Source: DATGZH01 sp035297265
Lineage (GTDB): Bacteria > Actinomycetota > Acidimicrobiia > Acidimicrobiales > RAAP-2
Assembly (NCBI GenBank): GCA_035297265.1
Contig: DATGZH010000018.1
Span: forward strand, 68,629-132,628
Length of the DNA: 64,000 nucleotides
Direction of reading: 5' to 3'
Below the pieces are notes generated by a model. That model ran no database searches and was not told the DNA's origin. It saw nothing but the letters and a program-made list of their open reading frames with translations. A program made the position numbers and the translations under genes. Of this stretch, positions 1 to 7,131 are shown one piece after another (within the stretch, counting starts at the first letter, position 1; each line of letters opens with the position of its first letter).

Positions 1-1
1 C

Positions 2-331
2 GAGATCCTGCGGGTGCTGCGGCTGCGCACGGTCTCGGCCGTGGTGGCCGGCCGGGCCCCCGGCCCGGAGGCCTCGGTCAGGAAGGCCCTCGCCGACGCC
101 CACGGCCAGCACGTGATGGACCTCGGCCGGGACCTCGCCGGCCCCCACGGCATGGTGGCCGGCACCGGCCCGACCCCTGGTGCGCCGGTCGCCGGCGGCT
201 GGCCGCCCTCGACCTGGTCCGAGGGCTTCCTCTACGCCCCGGCGCTCACGATCGGCGGCGGCACGGCCGAGGTGCAGCGCAACATCGTGGCCGAGAGGGT
301 GCTCGGGCTGCCTCGCGACCTTGCGGGCTGA
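2..331 (+). CDS. Acyl-CoA dehydrogenase, C-terminal part (truncated by window edge)
   Basis: Only the last 109 codons are in the window; the gene begins upstream of base 1. The C-terminal motif 'GGGTAEVQRNIVAERVLGLP' is the typical FAD/tetramer-contact end of acyl-CoA dehydrogenases (G-G-T/S-x-E-I/V-x-R-N-I/V). The family is a soluble flavoenzyme that oxidises acyl-CoA to the 2-enoyl-CoA and passes electrons to ETF. The stop lies 18 bases from the stop of the convergent riboflavin synthase gene. The substrate cannot be judged because the N-terminal and middle domains are missing. Confidence 0.85.
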   Translation, partial: EILRVLRLRTVSAVVAGRAPGPEASVRKALADAHGQHVMDLGRDLAGPHGMVAGTGPTPGAPVAGGWPPSTWSEGFLYAPALTIGGGTAEVQRNIVAERVLGLPRDLAG

Positions 332-349
332 GGGAAGGAGCGGTCCGGC

Positions 350-835
350 TCAGCGGCCGGGCGGCACGAGGGGGCCGGCGTCGGCGTAGCCCTGGCGGAT
401 GCCCTGCCCGGCCCGGTCGCTCAGCTGCTCGGGCTCGTAGAGCATCCAGTAGGCGTTGCGGGCGTGCTTGCGCGCCCGGTCCCGGCAGACCTCGGCCAGG
501 CGCACCGGGTCCTCCTCCTCGTCCTCGTGGACGAAGACCTCGAGGATGGGCGTGCTCGTCATGAGCTGGGCGAACATGATGCCGAGGGAGGCCTCGTGGG
601 CACAGGTCTTGTCGATCTCGGCCTTGCCCGGCATCCCGAGGGCCACCACGATCCGGCAGCTGTCCTCTTCGATCATCCGCTTGGCCGCCACGGCCAGGTC
701 CTTGAAGCCCGGCACGGTCATCCGGATGGTCTCGAAGCGCCGCCCGTAGCCCGGGCAGTGGGCCAGTTCGTCGAGCGCCTCGGCGCCCATGTCGTAGCGG
801 GCGAACATCGTGTCCACCACACCGAGACGATGCAT
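350..835 (-). CDS. ribC: Riboflavin synthase, archaeal (RibC, lumazine-synthase-related) type
   Basis: 161 residues, matching the length of archaeal riboflavin synthase (about 155). Archaeal hallmarks are visible: 'VDTMFARYDMG' near residue 7, 'PGFKDLAVAAKRMIEE' near residue 43, 'VALGMPGKAEIDKTCAHEAS' near residue 64, and 'EVFVHEDEEED' near residue 100. The family catalyses dismutation of two 6,7-dimethyl-8-ribityllumazines to riboflavin. It is unrelated to the two-domain RibE enzyme of most bacteria and is a paralogue of lumazine synthase. The ATG start is preceded by GGGAGG. No other rib gene is visible nearby, so the pathway link is inferred from the family alone. A lumazine synthase is the main alternative, but the AHEASLG block favours the archaeal synthase. 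Confidence 0.8.
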   Translation of the reverse strand: MHRLGVVDTMFARYDMGAEALDELAHCPGYGRRFETIRMTVPGFKDLAVAAKRMIEEDSCRIVVALGMPGKAEIDKTCAHEASLGIMFAQLMTSTPILEVFVHEDEEEDPVRLAEVCRDRARKHARNAYWMLYEPEQLSDRAGQGIRQGYADAGPLVPPGR

Positions 836-965
836 GACGGTCCTCCCGGCAGCGTCCCTTCAGCCTGACCGCCGCTGCCCGACGGCTACCGGCTCCTCGC
901 CGGCCTGGACATTCTCGCACAAGGGGCCCCGGCGCGACGCGCCCCTGGCCCGGCCGGACCCGCTC

Positions 966-2444
966 CTACGCGGCGACCCCGGCCACCTCGCCCGGCACGC
1001 CACCGGCCCCGAGGCTGCCGTAGAAGGGGGCGTCGCCGTAGGCGAAGATGCCGCCGTCGGAGGCGGCCAGCCAGTAACCGCCGTCGTCGGTCGTGGGCAC
1101 CATCCCCACGATCGGCGCCTGCAGCGGCATGCCCCCGGTCGAGCCGTGGTAGCCGGCCGTGCCGAAGGCGAAGATCCCGCCGTCGGCGGCCACGAACCAG
1201 TAGCCCTGGCCATTGGTCGTGACGGCCATGGCCACGATCGGCTGGACCAGGGTGAGGCTGCCCGTCGAGCCGAAGAAGCCGACCTTGCCGAAACCGAAGA
1301 GGCCGCCGTCGGAGGCCACGAGCCAGTAGCCCCCGAAGCCGTTCGGGTCGGCGGCCATGCCGACGATCGGCTCGTTCAGCTGACGGCCGCCCATCGAGCC
1401 GTGGTAGCCGGCGTCGCCGAAGGCGAAGACGCCGCCGTCCGCGCCGGCCAACCAGTAGCCGCCCCCGTCGGTGGTCGACGCCATCGCCACGATCGGCGCG
1501 TTGAGGGGCTGGCCGCCCATCGAGCCGTGGTAGCCGCTGTCGCCGTAGTTGAAGATCCCCCCGTCCTGCCCGAGCATCCAGTACCCGTACCCGTCGGGGC
1601 TCGGCACCATCTCGACGATGGGGGCGTTCAGGATCAGAGCCAACGGCATCCCGAGGTAGACGAGGTAGTTGTCGTTGCCGAAGCCGAGGACGTCACCGCC
1701 GGGCGAGAAGATGTAGTAGCCCTGGCCGGGCGTCGTGTTCACCATGTTGTAGGCCATCGTGGCGACCACGATGGCGAGGGTGGCGCAGATGGCGGTGTAC
1801 TGGACGGCGAAGGCCGTTGGCTGCCCCATCGGCCCGTAGGTCGCCTGGTCGATCTCGAACTGGGCGACGATGGCCCCGAGCGGGCCGCACGCCGTGTCGG
1901 TGGCGGTGACCCCGCTGCCGGTGAGGTAGGTGCCGGTTGTCAAGCCCTGCGGCGACGCCGTGCCGATCGTCAGCGTGAAGCTCGGCGACGAGATCGTGAG
2001 ACCGCTGGCGTTGCCGTTGGGGGCGACCGACGTCGGCGTGATCGAGGTCACCATCTGGGAGAACGACACCACGCTGAAAAACCCGGCGACGATGATGTTG
2101 GCCCGGTTGAGCGGGGGCTGCGCCACGGCGGGACGGGCCACCGCCGGCGCCACGGCCCGTCCGCCGGGGAGCTGGCGGTCCATGCGACGCAGCAGCTCGG
2201 CCCGCAACGCCGCCGCTCGGGCCGGGGACAGCTGCACCGTGGTCTCGTGGGTGGCGGCGTCGGACACCCGGCCCGTCGGGGACGGGGCGGCGCTGGCCGC
2301 GGCCGGGGCCACGCTCACGAGGGCCGGGACCACCACGGCCAGCAGCAGGAGGGCCGCCGCCCCGCGGCCGGCGAACGCCCCGAGACGGGGGCGGACGCCA
2401 CCTCCGCCCTGCTGGCACCGGCCCGACATTGCCGTGTCCGCCAT
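966..2444 (-). CDS. Secreted protein with C-terminal GYWL/DGGIFAFGDA repeats
   Basis: 492 residues from the ATG at 2444, preceded by a GAGAGGGGG ribosome site; longer in-frame starts lack one. A signal peptide is visible (residues about 27-53: hydrophobic AAALLLLAVVVPALVSV, then A-x-A sites). Residues 55-230 are low-complexity and Ala/Thr/Ser-rich, of unknown fold. The C-terminal half holds five clear repeats of about 42-44 residues following PIVxM...GGYWL.(A/V)xDGGIFAFGDA.(Y/F)(H/Y)GS.GG, plus one degenerate copy ('GQGYYIFSPGGDVLGFG') before them. I infer a beta-propeller-like extracellular module. The function is unknown; the same repeat ends the 1422-residue protein at 54518-58786. The gene follows bioB-bsaP on the same strand after a 101-base gap, and there is no sign of shared function. 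Confidence 0.75.
   Translation of the reverse strand: MADTAMSGRCQQGGGGVRPRLGAFAGRGAAALLLLAVVVPALVSVAPAAASAAPSPTGRVSDAATHETTVQLSPARAAALRAELLRRMDRQLPGGRAVAPAVARPAVAQPPLNRANIIVAGFFSVVSFSQMVTSITPTSVAPNGNASGLTISSPSFTLTIGTASPQGLTTGTYLTGSGVTATDTACGPLGAIVAQFEIDQATYGPMGQPTAFAVQYTAICATLAIVVATMAYNMVNTTPGQGYYIFSPGGDVLGFGNDNYLVYLGMPLALILNAPIVEMVPSPDGYGYWMLGQDGGIFNYGDSGYHGSMGGQPLNAPIVAMASTTDGGGYWLAGADGGVFAFGDAGYHGSMGGRQLNEPIVGMAADPNGFGGYWLVASDGGLFGFGKVGFFGSTGSLTLVQPIVAMAVTTNGQGYWFVAADGGIFAFGTAGYHGSTGGMPLQAPIVGMVPTTDDGGYWLAASDGGIFAYGDAPFYGSLGAGGVPGEVAGVAA
978..1632 (-). repeat. Coding tandem repeats (GYWL module, five clear units)
   Basis: Five units of roughly 126-135 bases encode PIV-M-x(6)-GGYWL-x(2)-DGG-x-F-x-FGDA-x(2)-GS-x-GG. 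The units are diverged at DNA level but keep the GYW and DGG cores, so the array is old rather than freshly amplified. Exact unit edges are approximate. Confidence 0.75.
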
Positions 2445-2545
2445 GGGACCCCCTCTCGTCGCCCCCCAGTCCAACCCAAATCGGCGGGGCGTGCAACGGC
2501 GGTCGCTCGTTCGTGCGACGGGTGACGCGAGTCGCACGGCCCCGC

Positions 2546-2737
2546 TCAACGGTCGTCCGGCCCGTCCGATCGCTCGACGCCGTGCTGGCGGCAGCGGGCC
2601 GTCCAGCCGGTCGGCGTCACGGCCACCGTGAGCCTCTGGCCGCACGCCTGGCAGTAGCGCGGCGGGTCGAGGGGACGGGCACAGCCCGGGCACTCGGTGA
2701 GGCGCCGCCCGCAGCCGCGGCAGTGGCCCGCCTCCAC
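2546..2737 (-). CDS. bsaP: Biotin synthase auxiliary protein (BsaP-like), Cys-rich
   Basis: 63 residues from a GTG start, 9 bases after the bioB stop, so almost certainly co-transcribed with it. Three CxxC pairs are present: 'CRGCGRR' (residues 6-12), 'CPGC' (16-19) and 'CQAC' (28-31), followed by 'VTPTGWTARCRQHG'. The C-terminal block YCxxCG-R-x-V-x(3)-P-x-GW-x-A-x-C-x-x-HG matches what I recall of mycobacterial BsaP, a small protein needed for biotin synthase activity and linked to its iron-sulfur cluster. Here the protein probably binds metal or Fe-S through its cysteines. The neighbouring bioB strengthens the call. A generic zinc-ribbon protein is the alternative. Confidence 0.75.
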   Translation of the reverse strand: MEAGHCRGCGRRLTECPGCARPLDPPRYCQACGQRLTVAVTPTGWTARCRQHGVERSDGPDDR

Positions 2738-2746
2738 CGGCGGGCC

Positions 2747-3799
2747 TCAGAACGCCGAGCTGAGCGCCCCGACCGGCATGTGCAGGTCCTCGAGCATCTC
2801 GAGGTCCTGGGCCGGAGCCCGTCCGAGCGTCGTCAGGTAATTGCCGACGATGAGGGCGTTGATCCCGGCCGTCATGCCCATGGCCTGGAGGTCCCGCAGC
2901 GTGACCTCACGCCCGCCGGCGTACCGGAGGATGACGTCGGGGAGGGCCAGGCGGAAGAGGGCGATCCAGCGGAGGGCCTCCCAGGCCGACACGACCGGGC
3001 GGTCGCCGAGCGGGGTGCCGGGCCGGGGGTTCAAGAAGTTGACGGGCACCTCGGTCGGGTCGAGCTCGCGCAGCTCGAGCAGCAGCTCGATGCGCTGAGC
3101 CGCCGACTCGCCCATGCCGAGCAGCGCGCCACAGCACAGCTCCATGCCGTGCCGACGGACGAGCCGGCAGGTCTCGGCCCGCTCCTCCCAGGTGTGGGTC
3201 GTCACCACCTCGGGGAAGAACGAACGGGCGGTCTCGAGGTTGTGGTTGTAACGGTGCACGCCCCCTTCGGCCAGCCGTCGCGCCTGGTCGTCGGTCAGGA
3301 TGCCGGCGCTCACCGCCACGTTGAGCCCGGTGGCCTGCCGGACGATCGGCACGAGCTCGAGCAGGCGCCCGAGGATGCGCTCGTCGGGGCCCCGCACCGC
3401 CAGCACGAGGCAGAACTCGCTCGCCCCGAGGGCCGCGGTCTCCCGCGCCGCCGAGAGGACGGCCTCGGTGTCGAGGAAGGGGGTGGCCTTGACCGGGGTG
3501 GCGAAGCGCGACGACTGGGCGCAGAAGTGACAGTCCTCGGGGCAGCCGCCGGTCTTGGCCGAGAGGATCCCCTCGACCTCGACCGCCGGTCCCAGCCGGT
3601 CGAGGCGCACCTCGTGGGCCAGGGCGGCCAGGGCCACGACCGCCCCGTCGGGCAGGGCGGCCAGCGCGGTCAGCTCGTCACCGCTGAGTGGCCGCCCCTC
3701 GTCGAGGAGCGCGCCGGCTGCCGCCTCGACGAGGGCCCGGTCCTCCCGGCGCACCGGGGCGTGCTCGCGGCGTGCCGGCCCCTTGGTCGTGAGTCGCAC
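2747..3799 (-). CDS. bioB: Biotin synthase
   Basis: 350 residues from the chosen GTG (start uncertain; another GTG lies at 3835). This is a radical-SAM enzyme that inserts sulfur into dethiobiotin. The SAM-binding 4Fe-4S motif CxxxCxxC is 'CPEDCHFC' (C86, C90, C93 with this start). Other BioB blocks are 'YNHNLETA', 'CCGALLGMGES', 'NFLNPRPGTPL' and 'RYAGGREV'. Of the E. coli [2Fe-2S] ligands, the C97 equivalent ('SEFCLV'), C188 equivalent ('ELCCGA') and R260 equivalent ('LRYAGGRE') are present. The C128 equivalent is absent: E. coli EACMTLG aligns with NVAVSAG here. The gene is followed by bsaP. The gene at 3905 is divergent. Confidence 0.92.
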   Translation of the reverse strand: MRLTTKGPARREHAPVRREDRALVEAAAGALLDEGRPLSGDELTALAALPDGAVVALAALAHEVRLDRLGPAVEVEGILSAKTGGCPEDCHFCAQSSRFATPVKATPFLDTEAVLSAARETAALGASEFCLVLAVRGPDERILGRLLELVPIVRQATGLNVAVSAGILTDDQARRLAEGGVHRYNHNLETARSFFPEVVTTHTWEERAETCRLVRRHGMELCCGALLGMGESAAQRIELLLELRELDPTEVPVNFLNPRPGTPLGDRPVVSAWEALRWIALFRLALPDVILRYAGGREVTLRDLQAMGMTAGINALIVGNYLTTLGRAPAQDLEMLEDLHMPVGALSSAF

Positions 3800-3904
3800 G
3801 GCACGGGTCGCACCGGTCGGGGCCTCGCCGTGCACGGCGGCAACCGTAGTGGCAGGGTTGGCGGACAGGGAAGCTGGGCGCAGCGTGGCGCGGGAGGTGG
3901 ATCG

Positions 3905-5206
3905 ATGGCGTGGGACTTCTCCACCGAGCCGGAATTCGAGGCGCAGCTCGCATGGATGCGCGGCTTCGTCAAGGAGGAGGTGTACCCGCTCGAGACCCTG
4001 GACCTCGAGTGGGACGACCTGCTCCGGGTCATCCGCCCGCTGCAGGACGAGGTGAAGGCCCGGAACCTCTGGGCGGCCCACCTGCCGCCCGAGCTGGGCG
4101 GAGTGGGCTTCGGACAGGTCCGGCTCGGCCTCATGCACGAGATCCTGGGCGAGAGCCCGCTCGCCCCAGTGGTGTTCGGCAACAACGCCCCCGACTCGGG
4201 CAACGCCGAGCTGCTCGCCATCGGCATCGAGAGCACCGGGCGGGAGGACCAGCGGGAGCGCTGGCTGCAGCCGCTCCTCGACGGCGAGCTCCGCAGCGGG
4301 TTCTCGATGACCGAGCCCCACACGGCCGGCTCCGACCCGAAGCTCCTTGCCACGACGGCCCTCCGAGACGGCGAGGAGTACGTCATCAACGGCCAGAAGT
4401 GGTTCACGTCCAACGGGTCGGTCGCCGACTTCCTCGTCGTCATGGCCGTCACCAACCCCGACGTGCACCCGTACCAGGGCTCCTCGATGATCATCGTGCC
4501 GGTCGACACCCCCGGCGTCGACATCGTCCGGGACGTCCCGACCATGCACGACCCCGAGACGGTGTTCGGACGGTTCGGCAACCACGCCGAGATCGTCTAC
4601 CGCGACGTCCGGGTGCCGGTCGAGAACCTCATCGGGCGCGAGGGCGAGGGTTTCGCCCTCGCCCAGGCCCGCCTCGGGCCGGGCCGCATCCACCACTGCA
4701 TGCGCTGGCTCGGCCAGTCCCGACGGGCCTTCGACATGCTGTGCGAGCGGGCCGTGTCCCGCTACGCCCACGGCTCGCTCCTCTCGGACAAGCAGACCGT
4801 CCAGAACTGGGTGGCCGAGTCGCTGGCCGAGATGCACGCGGCGCGCCTCATGACGCTCCAGGCGGCCTGGAAGATGGACCGCGAGGGCGCGGCGGCCGCC
4901 CGGGTCGAGATCGCCATGATCAAGTACTACGGGGCCGGCGTCCTCTACGACGTGATCGACCGGGCCATCCAGGTGAACGGGGCCCTCGGCTACTCGAGCG
5001 ACCTCCCGCTCGAGGCCATGTACCGGGCGGCCCGGGCGGCACGCATCTACGACGGGCCCGACGAGGTGCACAAGCAAACGGTGGCCCGCCGGACGCTGCG
5101 CAACTACAGCGCCACCGAGGTGCCGACCGAGCACATCCCGACCCGCCGGGCCGCCGCCCGGGCCAAGTTCGCCGAGCTCCTCGACGCGGTGACGGCGAAC
5201 GACTGA
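3905..5206 (+). CDS. Acyl-CoA dehydrogenase (ACAD10/11-like)
   Basis: 433 residues from ATG 3905, with GGAGGTGG just upstream. An N-terminal helical domain is followed by the FAD/substrate region 'FSMTEPHTAGSDP' and 'YVINGQKWFTSNG', and the C-terminal helical domain ends in 'IYDGPDEVHKQTVARRTLR'. The YDGPDEVHK ending is typical of ACAD10/11-type enzymes, which often act on longer or branched acyl-CoAs; the real substrate is not deducible. The protein is soluble and FAD-dependent, donating electrons to ETF. It is divergent from bioB with about 105 bases between the starts and has no same-strand partner downstream. Confidence 0.9.
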   Translation: MAWDFSTEPEFEAQLAWMRGFVKEEVYPLETLDLEWDDLLRVIRPLQDEVKARNLWAAHLPPELGGVGFGQVRLGLMHEILGESPLAPVVFGNNAPDSGNAELLAIGIESTGREDQRERWLQPLLDGELRSGFSMTEPHTAGSDPKLLATTALRDGEEYVINGQKWFTSNGSVADFLVVMAVTNPDVHPYQGSSMIIVPVDTPGVDIVRDVPTMHDPETVFGRFGNHAEIVYRDVRVPVENLIGREGEGFALAQARLGPGRIHHCMRWLGQSRRAFDMLCERAVSRYAHGSLLSDKQTVQNWVAESLAEMHAARLMTLQAAWKMDREGAAAARVEIAMIKYYGAGVLYDVIDRAIQVNGALGYSSDLPLEAMYRAARAARIYDGPDEVHKQTVARRTLRNYSATEVPTEHIPTRRAAARAKFAELLDAVTAND

Positions 5207-5525
5207 CGCGTCGTTCAGGAGAGCCGGTCCATGCCAGAGGCCGGCGGCTCGACCAGGCCGAACAGACGACATCGCTCCCGGACGACCAACGCGTGCTGTC
5301 CGTTCAGCTCCCGAACCCGAGACGCGTTGGCTGAATCATTTGAGGCCCGTTGTGACCGTCGAGCATGGCACGTTCGTGGCGCTGAGTCCGATCCACCGCT
5401 GCACTCGAACTGCTAGAAGCGTGACGGGCACGGGGCCCGACGAGTCGGTCGGGAACTGAGGTGCCCCATCGTTCAGTAAGCCGCATAGGGGCGGTGGCTT
5501 GCGATGGCCGAAGGGGTGCCCAGCG
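5207..5525. other. Intergenic region without a recognisable gene
   Basis: About 320 bases with visibly lower GC than the flanks. No tRNA-like T-loop, long open frame with coding bias or terminator hairpin was recognised. It forms the left edge of a compositionally different patch that continues to about 6430. Confidence 0.5.
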
Positions 5526-5972
5526 TCACTCCGTCAAGAGGTTGCTTGCCTTCGTCAATTCATCGGGGCAGTAGAGATCGACCTCGAGCCGCAGTTGACG
5601 CTCAGCGAGTGCGCCAAGAAGTTCGGGATCCAGGCTGACCATTTCGTTTCTTTGCGCCATGAACCAGCCAACGAAGATCCGACAGGAGTACTTGTCGGCC
5701 AGTTCTCGCCATGTGGGGACATTGGCCGTTACTCGGTCGAGGAGAGACTGAACGTGCCGTGAAAGCGGCTCATCCTCGGGAATCCGTCCCTCGGTCGAGA
5801 TGCCCCAATGACCGCGCGGTGGCACGGGGCTGCCATCGGGGTCGCTAGAACCAAAGTCGCCGAGCCGATGACTGCGATCAGGAGGCGACCCGAGGAGATC
5901 CGAAACCGCCTCTGGGTCAACGTCCTCGCCCACGACGCTCAAAGAGACACGAACGTTTGATGTCTCCCACAT
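5526..5972 (-). CDS. DUF4279-family protein
   Basis: 148 residues from the ATG at 5972; a GTG at 6008 would add 12 residues. Neither start has a strong ribosome site. The N-terminus 'NVRVSLSVVGEDVDPEAVSD' followed by 'LLGSPPDRSHRLGD' and 'GHWGISTEGRIPEDEPLSRH' fits DUF4279: a beta strand with VSL-x-V-x-GEDVDP, then a threshold-like motif and a W-S/T strand. The C-terminal half carries 'SCRIFVGWFMAQRNEMVSLDPELL', here noted as two adjacent blocks (SCRIFVGWF, NEMVSLDPELL), again family-like. The molecular function of the family is not established. The gene sits in a low-GC patch, suggesting horizontal acquisition. Confidence 0.6.
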   Translation of the reverse strand: MWETSNVRVSLSVVGEDVDPEAVSDLLGSPPDRSHRLGDFGSSDPDGSPVPPRGHWGISTEGRIPEDEPLSRHVQSLLDRVTANVPTWRELADKYSCRIFVGWFMAQRNEMVSLDPELLGALAERQLRLEVDLYCPDELTKASNLLTE

Positions 5973-5982
5973 CGAACGGAGA

Positions 5983-6225
5983 TTAGCCCACGTCCCGCGA
6001 GTATCCACAGAGGTACTTCGACTGTGCGGGGGGCGTAGCTGCCGCTTCGATGGGCTCCTTCAGCAGCCTGGAAGCATCGGTTCGTGTCAATAGCGCAGAC
6101 GCCGCCAGGGGATGAACTGGTGGGTGTATTGGCGGCGATGCTTGGCTCACCCCGAGAGCCAGTCCAAGTGCTGTTCCGGCGACGAGCACCATGAGTAGCA
6201 CGTAAGGGCGTGCCCTCCACACCAC
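5983..6225 (-). pseudogene. Truncated exported protein (signal peptide plus short domain remnant)
   Basis: 80 codons from a GTG. An N-terminal signal-like segment 'YVLLMVLVAGTALGLALGV' is followed by 'LLTRTDASRLLKEPIEAAAT' and ends at 'YLCGYSRDVG'. The D-A-x-x-L-L-x-x-P pattern followed by C-x-Y-S resembles the start of mycobacterial-type exported DUF3558-like domains, which normally run another 80-120 residues. The frame stops just after the C-x-Y motif and overlaps or abuts the DUF4279 gene, so I read it as a 3'-truncated gene. An intact small exported protein is the alternative. Codon use and GC are unlike the 73%-GC neighbours. Confidence 0.4.
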
Positions 6226-6431
6226 GACATCATGACAAGGCCCATCGATGCCTCGTCATGGATCTATGGGTAGCTGCGGTTCTCCCGTGCTCATTCAACA
6301 AAATGCTGCGTTGCTTCCTTCACGGGCTCCGGCAAGAGACATCGAAGGGGTGGCACAGCTGCCCTGGCCGGTTGTCTGCTTGGCGATCGTCGACTCGTCG
6401 GGTTGGGGCGAAGCCTCGCTAAGCTGTGGTC

Positions 6432-6779
6432 ATGTTGTACTACGGCCACGGCTCTTGGATCGCCCTGGTCATCTTCTTCGCGTTCTTCGCCCTCCGGATG
6501 TTCTCCCGAACGCGCCGGCGCCGAGCATCCGGGCCGGCCCCGGCTCCGATGAGCTCCTTCACCGACGCCCCGCCCTCGGGCCTGACCGGGGATCGCCCCG
6601 ACGGGCACCCCCGGAGCCCCCACTTCGTCGGGATCGCTCCGGGTTGGCTCACCGACCCTTCGGGCCGACACCAGCAGCGGTACTGGTCGGGGAGCGAGTG
6701 GACCGATCAGGTCACCGACGACGGCGTCCCCGGCACCGACCCCCCTCCGGATGGCTTGCGCCGAGAGACGACCTCCTAG
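6432..6779 (+). CDS. DUF2510 protein with N-terminal membrane helix
   Basis: 115 residues from ATG 6432 (an in-frame GTG lies at 6426). Residues 3-22 form a hydrophobic helix ('SWIALVIFFAFFALRMF') followed by a basic RTRRRR stop-transfer, giving a single-pass or anchored protein. Near the C-terminus 'APGWLTDPSGRHQQRYWSGS' then 'EWTDQV' matches the DUF2510 signature PGWYPDPxGxxxxRYWDGxxWT. This short module of unknown function is common in actinobacterial membrane proteins. No partner gene is evident on either side. A Pro/Ser/Ala-rich linker connects the helix to the module. Confidence 0.65.
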   Translation: MLYYGHGSWIALVIFFAFFALRMFSRTRRRRASGPAPAPMSSFTDAPPSGLTGDRPDGHPRSPHFVGIAPGWLTDPSGRHQQRYWSGSEWTDQVTDDGVPGTDPPPDGLRRETTS

Positions 6780-7131
6780 GTCGTTCGGTCTCCGGCCATC
6801 CACCGGTCACCGCACGCGCGCCCCCGTGGCTGCCATTCAACGCCGTGACCAGTACTGATGCGGTGGTGCCAACCCCGTATCGGCTTACCGCCCGAGGTCG
6901 TCCACTCCGGTGTGACACGTACGTGGCCCGAATGGAGTCTCAGCGTCCGACCAGCTCGATCCATGGGCTACGACCAGCTTCGCCTCACCTGGGGTGATGA
7001 GTGGTCGCGCTCTCGACCGGTTGCAGCACGAGTCGGTGGGCTGGACGGTCGGCGCCACGCGGCTGCAGCCGGTTTGACCAGGAACTCCTCAGTGATCGGG
7101 ACCGGCCTCGATCCGGTGGCCTCGGGCGTCT
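6780..7131. other. Intergenic region
   Basis: About 350 bases downstream of both flanking genes (convergent). Open frames here lack coding character and no RNA gene was recognised. A weak dyad 'GACCGGCCTCGATCCGGTGGCC' region near 7098-7120 could act as a terminator for the P450, but it has no T-tract. Confidence 0.4.

Noticed and set aside
246..920. Long minus-strand frame over the riboflavin synthase gene
   Set aside because: It is the shadow of the 350-835 gene in another frame, with Arg/Gly/Pro-rich composition and no motif.
810..2525. 571-codon plus-strand frame opposite the GYWL protein
   Set aside because: Antisense shadow caused by high GC; composition is His/Arg/Gly-rich and no family fits.
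3670..5272. Minus-strand frames over the ACAD at 3905
   Set aside because: They continue upstream of bioB through the antisense of a clear ACAD and lack any family motif.
5983..6225. Complete lipoprotein gene
   Set aside because: There is no lipobox Cys, and the recognisable domain start is cut off after a few dozen residues.
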